This document shows, in pieces, positions 44,229-53,732 of a stretch of DNA of 64,000 nt. The stretch spans positions 682,882 to 746,881 of the forward strand of contig NZ_KV880638.1 in the NCBI RefSeq assembly GCF_001907695.1. Direction: 5' to 3'. The notes below the pieces were generated by a model. The model was given only the letters and a program-made list of their open reading frames with translations, searched no databases and was not told the origin of the DNA. Each line of letters begins with the position of its first letter. Positions within the stretch are counted from its first letter, which is position 1. The translations under genes were made by a program, and so were the position numbers. The DNA comes from Thalassospira sp. TSL5-1 (lineage in GTDB: Bacteria > Pseudomonadota > Alphaproteobacteria > Rhodospirillales > Thalassospiraceae).

Positions 44229-45662
44229 ATGACAGAAAAGATGCTCAAATTTGTCCATCTTGAACAAAAATATCCTCAGAAGCGTGAAGCTGCTGAACGC
44301 CGGACGGATTTTGACGAAATTTATTCCGGTTTCGAGCCCGAGGCTGCAGCCGATCAGGCCGCGCGCTGCTCGCAGTGTGGCGTTCCGTTCTGCCAGGCGC
44401 ATTGCCCGCTTTATAATAATATTCCCGATTGGTTGCGCCTGACCACCGAAGGCCGGATGGAAGAGGCCTATGCCATTTCATCGGCAACCAACAACCTGCC
44501 GGAAATTACCGGCCGAATTTGCCCGCAGGACCGCCTGTGTGAAGGCAATTGCGTGATCGAACAATCCACGCACGGGGCCGTGACCATCGGCTCGGTTGAA
44601 AAATACATTACCGATACCGCCTTTGAAAAGGGCTGGGTCAAGGCCCCGGTGCCGGGCAAGGAAAACGGCATGTCGGTGGGCATCATCGGTGGTGGCCCTG
44701 CCGGGATGGCGGCAGCCGAACAGCTGCGCATTAAAGGATATGAAGTCCATATCTATGACCGTTATGACCGTATGGGCGGGCTTTTGGTTTATGGTATTCC
44801 GGGCTTCAAGCTGGAAAAACATATCGTTGAACGCCGCATCAAGCTTCTTGAGGAAGCTGGCATTGTCATGCACACCAATTTTGAGGTGGGCCGGGATGCC
44901 TCGTTAGAGGAACTGCGCCGTAAACATGACAGTGTTTTGATCGCAACGGGCGTTTACAAGGCGCGTGACCTTAAGGTGCCGGGTATTGGCCTTAAAAACA
45001 TTTATCCGGCGCTGGAATATCTGACCACGTCGAACCGTCATGGCCTGGGCGATAGTGTGCCGGCTTATGAAGACGGCACGCTGAATGCCAAGGACAAGCA
45101 TGTTGTTGTCATTGGCGGTGGCGATACCGCAATGGATTGCGTGCGTACTGCGATCCGCCAGGGGGCGAAGTCGGTGAAGTGCTTGTATCGCCGTGACCGC
45201 GCCAATATGCCCGGTTCGCAGCGCGAAGTAGCCAATGCCGAGGAAGAAGGTGTTGAATTTGTCTGGCTGACCAACCCGGAAGCCTTTGTCGGTGATGACA
45301 CCAAAATTACCGGTGTGCGCGCCGTGAAAATGCGCCTGGGGGCACCCGATGCCGGTGGTCGCCAAAGCCCGGAAATTATTGAAGGGTCGAGCTATACGAT
45401 GGAAGCCGACATGGCGATCCTCGCCCTTGGCTTTGAACCCGAAGACCTGCCGACCCTGTTTGAAGCCCCGGAACTGGGTGTTTCACGCTGGGGTACCGTG
45501 AAGATCGATTTCCGTTCGATGATGACCAACCTGGATGGCGTTTTTGCCGCTGGGGACATTGCACGGGGTGCGTCGCTGGTGGTTTGGGCGATCCGTGATG
45601 GTCGCGATGCTGCCGATCGCATTGACGAATATTTGCTGGCGCGGAAAGAAGCTGCCGCCTAA
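44229..45662 (+). CDS. gltD: Glutamate synthase [NADPH] small subunit
   Basis: The 477-aa FAD/iron-sulphur subunit carries NADPH-derived electrons to GltB. It has the N-terminal cysteine cluster (RCSQCGVPFCQAHCPLYNN and RICPQDRLCEGNC), the FAD-binding GGGPAGMAAAEQL near residue 152 and the NADPH-binding GGGDTAMDCVRTA near 298. ATG 44229 is used because GGGGA precedes it; the upstream frame is not family-like. Together with gltB it forms ammonium assimilation via GOGAT. Confidence 0.96.
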   Translation: MTEKMLKFVHLEQKYPQKREAAERRTDFDEIYSGFEPEAAADQAARCSQCGVPFCQAHCPLYNNIPDWLRLTTEGRMEEAYAISSATNNLPEITGRICPQDRLCEGNCVIEQSTHGAVTIGSVEKYITDTAFEKGWVKAPVPGKENGMSVGIIGGGPAGMAAAEQLRIKGYEVHIYDRYDRMGGLLVYGIPGFKLEKHIVERRIKLLEEAGIVMHTNFEVGRDASLEELRRKHDSVLIATGVYKARDLKVPGIGLKNIYPALEYLTTSNRHGLGDSVPAYEDGTLNAKDKHVVVIGGGDTAMDCVRTAIRQGAKSVKCLYRRDRANMPGSQREVANAEEEGVEFVWLTNPEAFVGDDTKITGVRAVKMRLGAPDAGGRQSPEIIEGSSYTMEADMAILALGFEPEDLPTLFEAPELGVSRWGTVKIDFRSMMTNLDGVFAAGDIARGASLVVWAIRDGRDAADRIDEYLLARKEAAA

Positions 45663-45693
45663 GCCCGCTGCCGCATTTTGGAGAGACAAAGCC

Positions 45694-48600
45694 ATGAACG
45701 AAATGATCAAGGATCACGGTGCCGAGGAAATCGCCCGGTTCGAGCGGAACGCCGAACACCTTTCGGCAACCGGCCTGTATGATGTGGAAGACGAACACAG
45801 CAGCTGTGGCGTTGGCCTGATTGGTGCCATCGATGGCAAGCCGCGCCGCGAAGTTGTCGAGGCCGGTATCGAGGCGCTTAAATCGATCTGGCATCGCGGG
45901 GCTGTTGATGCCGATGGCAAAACCGGCGACGGTGCCGGGATCCACCTGCAGGTCCCGCAGGACTTTTTCAAGGCGCACCTGAAACTGATCAATCAGGAAG
46001 CCCCGGATTCCATGATTGCCGTGGGCCAGGTTTTCCTGCCGCGTATCGACATGGCCGCCCAGGAGCGCTGCCGCGCGATTGTGGAAACCGAAATCCTGAA
46101 AATGGGTTATTCGATTTTGGGTTGGCGCCAGGTGCCGGTCAATGTGTCGGTGATTGGTGAAAAGGCCAATGCCACCCGCCCTGAAATCGAACAGGTACTG
46201 GTCGGTGGTCTTGCCACCATCGATGAAGAACAGTTTGAAGTCGATTTGTATGTCATTCGTCGCCGCATCGAAAAGGCGGTGATGTCGGAATCGATCAAGG
46301 ACTTCTATATCTGTTCGCTGTCCTGCCGGTCGATCATTTACAAGGGCATGTTCCTTGCCGAACAGGTTGATATTTTCTATCCAGACCTGCGCGACGAACG
46401 CTTTGTTTCCAATTTCTGCGTGTATCACCAGCGTTATTCGACCAACACCTTCCCCAGCTGGCCGCTGGCACAGCCGTTCCGTGTGCTGGCCCATAACGGC
46501 GAAATCAACACGCTGCGCGGGAACGTCAACTGGATGAAAAGCCACGAGGCCCGCATGGGGCACGAGGCATTCTCCAGCACCATCGAGGATGTCAAACCGG
46601 TTATTCAGCCTGGTTCATCGGACTCGGCCGCTCTTGATGCCGTGTTTGAACTGATGGTGCGGGCCGGTCGTGACCTGCCGATGGTGAAAACCATGATGGT
46701 GCCCGAAGCCTGGTCGAAAAAGGCCAGCACGCCCGACAGCTATAAAAACCTTTATGCCTATTGCAACGCGGTGATGGAACCGTGGGACGGCCCGGCGGCA
46801 CTGGCGGCTTATGGTGGCAAATGGCTTTTGGGTGGGACGGACCGTAATGGTTTGCGTCCGCTGCGTTATGCCGTTACCGGCAATGGTCTGCTGATTGCAG
46901 GGTCGGAAACCGGCATGGTGCATATCGACGAGGAAAGCTGCATTGAAAAAGGCCGCCTTGGGCCGGGCCAGATGATTGCGGTCAACCTGGAAGAAGGCAA
47001 GTTGTACCACGATACCGAGCTCAAGGATAAGCTCGCACATCGTCGCGACTGGTCGAAATGGGTGGGCCGGACCAAGGTTCTGGATGATCTGGTATCACCG
47101 GAAAAATCCGAACCGGCCAATTTCAGCAAAGAACAGCTTTTGCGGATGCAAAAGGCAATGGGTCTTTCGCATGAAGACCTGGAACTCATCCTGCATCCGA
47201 TGGCCGAGGACGCCAAGGAAGCCATTGGGTCAATGGGCGATGATACCCCGCTTGCGATCCTGTCGGACCGTTATCGCGGTTTGCACCATTTCTTCCGCCA
47301 GAACTTCTCGCAGGTGACAAACCCGCCGATTGACAGCTTGCGCGAAGCCCGCGTTATGAGCCTGAAAACGCGCCTGGGCAACCTGGGTAACATTCTGGAA
47401 GAAGACGAAAACCAGTGTGACCTGTTGCAGCTTGACAGCCCGGTTCTGACCACCGGCGAATATGAAGCCATGCGCGGTTATATGGGCGATAGTGCGGTTG
47501 AAATCGACACTACCTTTGACATCAATGCCGGTCCGTCGGCCCTGCGCGATGCGATTACCCGCATTCAGAAAGAAGCCGAAGACGCCGTGCGTGGCGGTGC
47601 CCTGCACGTTATTCTGACCGACGAGCGCATTGACGAAAACCATGCTGCCATTCCGATGGTGCTGGCAGTTGGCGGCGTTCACAGCTTCCTGGTTAAAAAC
47701 TCGCTGCGTACTTATATTTCGCTCAACGTGCGTTCGGCTGAATGTATGGATGTGCATTATTTTGCCGTTCTGATCGGTGTGGGGGCGACCACGGTAAACG
47801 CCTATCTGGCACAGGAAGGCCTGTTGGATCGTTATGCCCGTGGCCTGTTCCCCAACATCCACAGCACTGCCGAAGTCATGCAACGGTTTAAAACCGCGAT
47901 TGACCAGGGCCTGCTCAAGATCATGTCCAAAATGGGCATTTCGATCATCAGCTCCTATCGGGGCGGCTATAACTTTGAAAGCATTGGGCTGTCGCGTTCG
48001 CTGGTGGCAGAGTTTTTCCCGGGTATGCCCTCGCGTATTTCGGGGATCGGCCTTCAGGGTATTCAGCGCCGCACCATTGCCCAGCACAAGGATGCCTTTG
48101 CCGGTAATGTTGTCAGCCTGCCGGTTGGTGGTCTGTATAAATATCGCCGCAGTGGTGAACGCCATGTCTGGACCGGTCCGCTGATCCATACGCTGCAGTC
48201 GTCTGTCACCACCGGCAGCTATAATACGTTCCGCAAATTCAGCGAAGGTCTGCGCCAGCGCGAACCGCTGCATCTGCGTGACTTGCTGGATTTCCGTTCT
48301 GATCGTAAACCGGTCCGCCAGGAAGAAGTCGAAAGCATCACCGAAATCCGCAAGCGTTTTGTTACGCCCGGCATGTCGCATGGTGCCCTTTCGACCGAAG
48401 CCCACGAGGCCCTTGCTATTGCCATGAACCGGATCGGTGCGAAATCGAATTCCGGTGAAGGCGGGGAATCGCGTGAACGTTTCCGTCCGCGCTCCAACGG
48501 TGATAATGCCCGTTCCTCGATCAAGCAGGTGGCATCGGGTCGCTTTGGTGTGACGGCCGAATATCTGAATAACTGCGAAGAAATTCAGATCAAGGTCGCC

Positions 48601-50244
48601 CAGGGTGCAAAACCGGGTGAAGGCGGGCAGTTGCCGGGCTTTAAGGTCACGGTTGAAATTGCACAGCTGCGTCATGCAACGCCGGGTGTGACCCTGATTT
48701 CGCCGCCGCCGCATCACGATATTTATTCCATCGAAGATCTGGCCCAGCTTATTTACGACCTTAAGCAGATCAACCCGCGTTGCCGCGTGTGCGTGAAGCT
48801 GGTGTCGCGTTCGGGTGTGGGCACGATTGCCGCGGGTGTTGCCAAGGCAAAGGCCGACGTGATCCTGATTTCCGGTTATGACGGGGGTACGGGGGCCAGC
48901 CCGCAAACCTCGATCAAATATGCCGGTATTCCTTGGGAAATGGGCCTGTCCGAAGTCAACCAGGTTCTGACGCTTAACAACCTGCGTCACCGCGTGAAGC
49001 TGCGTGTCGATGGTGGTTTCAAAACCGGCCGTGACGTTGTGATTGGCGCCATGCTGGGTGCCGAAGAATTCGGTATCGGTACGGCTTCCCTGATCGCGCT
49101 GGGCTGTATCATGGTGCGTCAGTGCCATTCCAATACCTGCCCGGTGGGCGTTTGTACCCAGGACCCGGCATTGCGTGCCAAATTCAACGGTACGGCAGAC
49201 AAGCTGGTCAACCTGTTCACCTTCATGGCCGAAGAGGTCAAGGATGTGCTGGCGGAACTGGGTTATGACAACCTGCAGGATGTGATTGGCCGTTCAGACC
49301 TGCTTCAGCAGGTTCACCGTGGGGCCAAGGACCTTGTTGACCTTGACCTGAACCCGCTTCTGGCACAGGCCGATGCCGCAGGGCACCCGCGTTACTGCAC
49401 CACCGAAGGCCGCAATGAAGTGCCGGATACCCTTGATGCGCAAATGATCAAGGATGCCCGTCCGTTGCTGGATGACGGCGAAAAAATGCAGCTGCAGTAT
49501 AATATTCAGAATACGCAGCGTGCCATTGGCACCCGCATTTCCAGCCTGATCACGCAGAAATACGGCATGTTTGGCCTGAAACCCGGGCATCTGCATGTGC
49601 GTCTGCGCGGCTCGGCCGGTCAGTCCCTTGGTGCGTTTTCGGTTCAGGGCCTTAAAATCGAAGTGCATGGCGATGCCAACGACTATGTCGCCAAGGGTCT
49701 TTCGGGCGGGACCATTGTTCTGCGTCCGCGTCCGTCAAGCTCGCTCAAGACCAACGAAAACACCATCATTGGTAACACCGTTCTTTACGGGGCAACGGCG
49801 GGCAAGCTGTTTGCCGCCGGTCAGGCGGGGGAACGCTTCTGTGTGCGTAACTCCGGTGCGACGGTGGTGGTCGAAGGGTGTGGTTCCAACGGTTGTGAAT
49901 ATATGACCGGCGGTACCGCTGTTATCCTGGGCGCTGTTGGCGAAAACTTTGGTGCCGGTATGACCGGTGGCATGGCCTTTATTTATGACCGTGAAAACAG
50001 CTTTGGTGACGTCGTCAATGACGGGTCGGTTCTGTATCAACGTATTGAAACCCAGCATTGGGACGATGTGTGCCGCAGCCTGATCGAGGAACATGTTGCT
50101 GAAACCGACAGTGGTTTCGCCCGTAACATCCTTGATAACTGGGATCGCGAGCGCGGGCATTTCTGGCAGGTTGTGCCAAAAGAAATCGTCGACAAGCTGG
50201 AACACCCCATTCGCTCCGAGAGCGAAGACCAGGCAACTGCGTGA
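45694..50244 (+). CDS. gltB: Glutamate synthase [NADPH] large subunit
   Basis: The 1516-aa product is the alpha subunit of GOGAT. A propeptide of about 37 residues precedes catalytic Cys38 (SSCGVGLIG), the N-terminal glutamine amidotransferase nucleophile. It is followed by the central FMN-binding synthase domain, the 3Fe-4S cysteines in CIMVRQCHSNTCPVGVC (near residue 1144) and the C-terminal beta-helix with repeated glycine-rich turns. A GGAGAG ribosome site lies 8 nt upstream of ATG 45694, 31 bp after gltD. Length matches the family. Confidence 0.97.
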   Translation: MNEMIKDHGAEEIARFERNAEHLSATGLYDVEDEHSSCGVGLIGAIDGKPRREVVEAGIEALKSIWHRGAVDADGKTGDGAGIHLQVPQDFFKAHLKLINQEAPDSMIAVGQVFLPRIDMAAQERCRAIVETEILKMGYSILGWRQVPVNVSVIGEKANATRPEIEQVLVGGLATIDEEQFEVDLYVIRRRIEKAVMSESIKDFYICSLSCRSIIYKGMFLAEQVDIFYPDLRDERFVSNFCVYHQRYSTNTFPSWPLAQPFRVLAHNGEINTLRGNVNWMKSHEARMGHEAFSSTIEDVKPVIQPGSSDSAALDAVFELMVRAGRDLPMVKTMMVPEAWSKKASTPDSYKNLYAYCNAVMEPWDGPAALAAYGGKWLLGGTDRNGLRPLRYAVTGNGLLIAGSETGMVHIDEESCIEKGRLGPGQMIAVNLEEGKLYHDTELKDKLAHRRDWSKWVGRTKVLDDLVSPEKSEPANFSKEQLLRMQKAMGLSHEDLELILHPMAEDAKEAIGSMGDDTPLAILSDRYRGLHHFFRQNFSQVTNPPIDSLREARVMSLKTRLGNLGNILEEDENQCDLLQLDSPVLTTGEYEAMRGYMGDSAVEIDTTFDINAGPSALRDAITRIQKEAEDAVRGGALHVILTDERIDENHAAIPMVLAVGGVHSFLVKNSLRTYISLNVRSAECMDVHYFAVLIGVGATTVNAYLAQEGLLDRYARGLFPNIHSTAEVMQRFKTAIDQGLLKIMSKMGISIISSYRGGYNFESIGLSRSLVAEFFPGMPSRISGIGLQGIQRRTIAQHKDAFAGNVVSLPVGGLYKYRRSGERHVWTGPLIHTLQSSVTTGSYNTFRKFSEGLRQREPLHLRDLLDFRSDRKPVRQEEVESITEIRKRFVTPGMSHGALSTEAHEALAIAMNRIGAKSNSGEGGESRERFRPRSNGDNARSSIKQVASGRFGVTAEYLNNCEEIQIKVAQGAKPGEGGQLPGFKVTVEIAQLRHATPGVTLISPPPHHDIYSIEDLAQLIYDLKQINPRCRVCVKLVSRSGVGTIAAGVAKAKADVILISGYDGGTGASPQTSIKYAGIPWEMGLSEVNQVLTLNNLRHRVKLRVDGGFKTGRDVVIGAMLGAEEFGIGTASLIALGCIMVRQCHSNTCPVGVCTQDPALRAKFNGTADKLVNLFTFMAEEVKDVLAELGYDNLQDVIGRSDLLQQVHRGAKDLVDLDLNPLLAQADAAGHPRYCTTEGRNEVPDTLDAQMIKDARPLLDDGEKMQLQYNIQNTQRAIGTRISSLITQKYGMFGLKPGHLHVRLRGSAGQSLGAFSVQGLKIEVHGDANDYVAKGLSGGTIVLRPRPSSSLKTNENTIIGNTVLYGATAGKLFAAGQAGERFCVRNSGATVVVEGCGSNGCEYMTGGTAVILGAVGENFGAGMTGGMAFIYDRENSFGDVVNDGSVLYQRIETQHWDDVCRSLIEEHVAETDSGFARNILDNWDRERGHFWQVVPKEIVDKLEHPIRSESEDQATA

Positions 50245-50257
50245 TTTCGATCACGCA
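50238..50257 (+). repeat. UUCG-tetraloop hairpin over the gltB stop codon
   Basis: TGCGTGAT (50238-50245), TTCG loop (50246-50249) and ATCACGCA (50250-50257) form an 8-bp stem that contains the gltB stop codon. It may protect the mRNA end or help translation termination; a second small hairpin AGCTT-GCGT-AAGCT follows at 50257-50270. Confidence 0.5.
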
Positions 50258-50300
50258 GCTTGCGTAAGCTCCCTTGTCCAAACACCCGGACAAACCAACT

Positions 50301-50332
50301 TACCCCGCATCTTGGTGCGGGGTTTCTTTTTT
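50301..50332 (+). terminator. Terminator of gltDB
   Basis: CCCCGCA (50303-50309) and TGCGGGG (50316-50322) make a 7-bp stem followed by TTTCTTTTTT. It ends the gltDB transcript. Confidence 0.85.
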
Positions 50333-50393
50333 GGGGCTTTGTTTCTGGGAATTGTGTACAGGGCGAGGATTGAGTGCGCTCTGCAGCCAGCCT

Positions 50394-50627
50394 TTACAGC
50401 AGCAAATCCAGATAGGTGCCACGGCGGGCGGAATGGTCGATCTGGTCGGCGGCGATCAGATTGCGTAACCGGGCAAGCTGGCTGAGAATATCAAGCTCGC
50501 TTGACGGGCGGTCAACACTGGCACGTCTTGCGCCGGGCGTGACCGTGCGTCCCGGACCGGACCGGTTCGGGGCTTCGGCAATGTCGCCAGTACTGGTGCG
50601 TGAACTGCCAAGTGGGGGTAACGCCAT
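50394..50627 (-). CDS. Small protein of unknown function, N-terminally disordered
   Basis: The 77-aa product starts at the ATG at 50627, with AAGGGA 6 nt upstream; an ATG two codons earlier is also in frame. Its N-terminal 40 residues are Ser/Pro/Gly/Arg-rich, and the C-terminal part is one strong amphipathic helix pair (SELDILSQLARLRNLIAADQIDHSARRGTYLDLLL). It faintly resembles small flagellar regulators, which I do not claim. The gene is isolated, convergent with gltB. Confidence 0.55.
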   Translation of the reverse strand: MALPPLGSSRTSTGDIAEAPNRSGPGRTVTPGARRASVDRPSSELDILSQLARLRNLIAADQIDHSARRGTYLDLLL

Positions 50628-50746
50628 TCTCATTCCCTTGTTGTCTTTGGTTCATTCTAGGGGATTTTGATTAAAATCTGAACCATTCAGTTTGCCGGGC
50701 ATGTTTCTGTATATGGCGCGCGGAAGACGATCAGAAAAACGGCGCG

Positions 50747-50782
50747 GTTAAAAAGAAAAGGGACAGCGCCTAACGCTGTCCC
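50747..50782 (-). terminator. Terminator of the small gene at 50823
   Basis: GGGACAGCG (50760-50768) pairs with CGCTGTCCC (50774-50782); on the minus strand the stem is followed by TTTTCTTTTT. It lies 40 bp beyond the stop. Confidence 0.75.
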
Positions 50783-50822
50783 AGTGGAAGCCAACGGGGA
50801 GGGAGGTCATGAAACGGGGATG

Positions 50823-51038
50823 TCATGTCACGATATTCACGCGTGTTCCGCGAGGACCGCTGGTTTCAAGCGGCTGATAATCCGTGACGATCGAGGCGAT
50901 GCTTTCCATGAGGCCTTCAGCCTTTTTCATCGACGCACCGGCGGAGCTCAATGGCGCGCCTTCGGCGCGTTGCGGTGTCACTCTGTCAGACAATGCCTGC
51001 TGTGCAGAATTCAAACCTGAACCAATTGAACTAACCAT
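50823..51038 (-). CDS. Small protein of unknown function, possibly appendage-associated
   Basis: The 71-aa product has the N-terminus MVSSIGSGLNSAQQALSDRV, which resembles motifs at the start of some flagellar or motility-linked small proteins, and a C-terminal disordered segment. No family is assigned. A terminator follows on the same strand, which supports it being a real, monocistronic gene. Confidence 0.55.
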   Translation of the reverse strand: MVSSIGSGLNSAQQALSDRVTPQRAEGAPLSSAGASMKKAEGLMESIASIVTDYQPLETSGPRGTRVNIVT

Positions 51039-51320
51039 TTTGTGCGCTTCCTAATTCGTTGCCCTGTAAAGCCGTTTGAAATTTGTTGCAAAGCGGCTTG
51101 CGGGCAATGCCATGCTTTATAATGAATATAAGGCTTTCTTAACCATTTTAAAGTGACGGCGGTCACAAAGGTATAAGAAAAAGTATAAGAAAAATCTGTT
51201 TGGCTGATTTTGAGGCGAAAAGGCCCGTTTTCATCGAAATGCACGGGCATCAGGCTGCACCGTTTCAAGACGCGGCCTGTTTGTTATGCCGTTTTGCATC
51301 TGCGGATGGAGCCAGCGTGA
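51039..51320. other. Intergenic region between the small gene and the hybrid kinase, nothing identified
   Basis: The AT-richer 282-bp region contains no convincing gene. It should hold the promoter of the small gene; AAGGTATAAGAAAAAGTATAAG-like words at 51168-51189 form a short direct repeat (GTATAAGAAAAA). Confidence 0.35.
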
Positions 51321-53687
51321 TCAGTTACTCTTTAAATCCCGGCGGCGTTCCGCCTTTTGCACCAGGGCTTCATGAATGGCCTTTTGCAATTGTGCTGGCC
51401 GGAATGGTTTTTTGACGAAAATATATTCGCCCAGCATTTTTTCCATTTCCTGGCGGGTGCGGGCAGGATAACCGGACATGAAAACGATGCTAAGATGCGG
51501 GTATTGGCGTAATGCTTCAATGGCAAGCTGCGGCCCGCTTAGTCCGGTCATCACAACATCGCTTAGAATAACGTCAATTTTCTCACCATCTGTTTGGGCG
51601 GCAAGAATTTTTAGGGCGGCTTCGGCATTTTCGGCCGAAACGGCGTTAAAGCCGGCATCTTCCAGAATGATCTTTGCCGTGGTTCTAAGCGACGGTTCGT
51701 CATCGACAATCAAAACCCGTTCACCATTGCCCGGGTGATAGCTGATGCTGTTGATGGTCGGGGTTATTGCCGTGCCAGCCTCGCAACGTGGCAGATAGAT
51801 GGAGAAGGTTGTGCCTTCCCCCTCGACCGTTTCCACATCAATGCAGCCATTGGATTCTTCGACCCAGTTGTGAACGATGGACAGACCCAGCCCCGTACCC
51901 TTGCCCGGTTCCTTGGTGGAATAGAAGGGCTCGAAAATATGGTCAAGAATCTCGTCAGGAATGCCGGTTCCGGTATCCTGTACCGTGATGACGACATAAT
52001 CACCCGGTTTGCAATCGGGATAGGTGATTTCGTCCATTGGGTCGCGCTGGTCAAGGGCGGGCACAGTGCCGTAGGAGCAGCTTATTTGAAGGTTCCCGCC
52101 ATGCGGCATGGCATCGCGGGCATTGATGGCAAGATTGAGGATGCAGGCCGAAAGCTGGGTCGGGTCAACGCGGGTATAAAGCGGTGTTTCGCTGGTCCAG
52201 ATTTCAAGCTCGATGCGGTGTTCCAGCAGGGTTGTCAGCAGCTTCTCCATTTCCAGAACAGCTTCGTTGACCTGTACCACAGTTGGCTGTTCCACCTTGC
52301 GACGTGAAAACATCAAAAGCTGGTCGGCAACACTGGTGGCCCGTTCACCAAGTGAAATAATGTGATTGATATATTCTTCGACACGGGCCGGATCGTCGAT
52401 ACGCGCGCGGGCGACCTCGGCAAAGCTGAGAATACCTGCCAGGCAATTGTTGAATTCGTGGGCAACACCCCCGGCCATTTGGCCGACAGCTTCGAGTTTT
52501 TGCGATGTGGCCAGCTGGCGCTGCAAGGCGTGCTGTTCTTCGGTGGCCTTGTGCTGGGCTGTCACATCGCTGCCGGTGCCACGATAGCCCTTAAAGCCGC
52601 CGTCAATGTCAAAAACCGGCACGCCGTTAATGCGGCCAAAATGGGTTTCGCGGTCTTTGCCCTGCCAGGAAAATTCAAAGTTCTGAAAGGCAAGGTGGCT
52701 TTCAAGGCGGCTCATCAGCACGCCCCAGCTTTCATGGTCGCGTGCCGTCAGGCCCAGTGTATCAAACCGCTGCCCTTGGGGGGAGCCATGCAGTTCCTCG
52801 ATCAACTGGTAAAATTTGTACGAGGCAAAGGTAATGCGCAGGTCTGGGCCCATTTCCCAGTACCAGTCGGCCGAGGACAGGGTGAAATCGCGAAACCGTT
52901 CTTCGCTGTCGCGCAGGGCGTCTTGTGCGGTTTGATGCTGGGTGGTGCGTCGCTCCAGGCTTTCGGCCATCGAATTAAGGCCGCATTCCAGCGCGCCGAC
53001 TTCATCGCGGCTGGTAGGGCGCAACCGCGCACCGATTTTGCCAAACTGAATATCGCTGACAAAATGCGCCATCGTGCTCAGGCGGCGTAAAACGGTTTGT
53101 TGCATCAGCAAAAAGATCAGCCCTGATGTCAGAATCAGGCACATGACAGACCCGATCAACAGGACCGACTGCATGCGTTGCTGGCTTTCTTCAAGGCCAA
53201 CGGTGGAGACCTTGAAATAAACAAACATGAAGGGCTGGGTCGCATTGAGGCTGAAAAGCGGGGTGATGCTGACCATTTGGCGTCCGCCAGCATCGTTAAT
53301 GGTAAAAAGCCGGGGTTCGACAAGGTCGGGGCCAAACCAGTCGGTCGGAAAGTCCTTGAGATTGGCAATGTTTTTGCCAATCAGGCCTGGGTCCATTGCA
53401 TGATAAATGGTTCCGTCAAAGCCAACCGCCATTGCATCGATGACATGCGGGCCCAGCAACCGGCGCAATTGTACCTTGTCGCTGATAATGGAAATCTTGA
53501 GCTGCTCTTCCTGGATTAACCTTCCAGGAGCACTGATTTGCTCTGCTGTGCGACGATCAATTTCCGCCCCGAAATACTGGATGTAATATCCACCAAACAG
53601 ACCCAGAAAAATGGTTTCGACAATGACAATTGCAAAACCGATTTTGAACGCCAGACTCCCAAACAGCCGGTCGAACAGTTTTTTCAA
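51321..53687 (-). CDS. Membrane hybrid sensor histidine kinase with receiver domain
   Basis: The 788-aa product has two transmembrane helices (about residues 13-35 and 174-197) enclosing a periplasmic sensor domain of about 140 residues, a HAMP region (198-250), a PAS domain (262-380, ending TGSDVTAQHK), a HisKA helix with His410 in GGVAHEFNN, HATPase (DTGTGIP 571-577, GKGTGLGLSI 595-604) and a C-terminal receiver with Asp710 in VILSDVVMTG. It lies 45 bp after an ABC-type solute-binding protein gene in the same direction, so the binding protein may present ligand to the sensor domain. Confidence 0.93.
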   Translation of the reverse strand: MKKLFDRLFGSLAFKIGFAIVIVETIFLGLFGGYYIQYFGAEIDRRTAEQISAPGRLIQEEQLKISIISDKVQLRRLLGPHVIDAMAVGFDGTIYHAMDPGLIGKNIANLKDFPTDWFGPDLVEPRLFTINDAGGRQMVSITPLFSLNATQPFMFVYFKVSTVGLEESQQRMQSVLLIGSVMCLILTSGLIFLLMQQTVLRRLSTMAHFVSDIQFGKIGARLRPTSRDEVGALECGLNSMAESLERRTTQHQTAQDALRDSEERFRDFTLSSADWYWEMGPDLRITFASYKFYQLIEELHGSPQGQRFDTLGLTARDHESWGVLMSRLESHLAFQNFEFSWQGKDRETHFGRINGVPVFDIDGGFKGYRGTGSDVTAQHKATEEQHALQRQLATSQKLEAVGQMAGGVAHEFNNCLAGILSFAEVARARIDDPARVEEYINHIISLGERATSVADQLLMFSRRKVEQPTVVQVNEAVLEMEKLLTTLLEHRIELEIWTSETPLYTRVDPTQLSACILNLAINARDAMPHGGNLQISCSYGTVPALDQRDPMDEITYPDCKPGDYVVITVQDTGTGIPDEILDHIFEPFYSTKEPGKGTGLGLSIVHNWVEESNGCIDVETVEGEGTTFSIYLPRCEAGTAITPTINSISYHPGNGERVLIVDDEPSLRTTAKIILEDAGFNAVSAENAEAALKILAAQTDGEKIDVILSDVVMTGLSGPQLAIEALRQYPHLSIVFMSGYPARTRQEMEKMLGEYIFVKKPFRPAQLQKAIHEALVQKAERRRDLKSN

Positions 53688-53732
53688 GCTACCCTCTACG
53701 CCCTGATCCGGTCGTCCCCCGGCGATTCTTGA

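Noticed and set aside
47230..49128. Long antisense frame of 632 aa over gltB
   Set aside because: GltB is complete and certain; no ribosome site or family pattern for the antisense frame.
50394..50627. Assignment of the 77-aa protein as FliX or FlgM
   Set aside because: Only a faint resemblance of the C-terminal helices; no signature residues.
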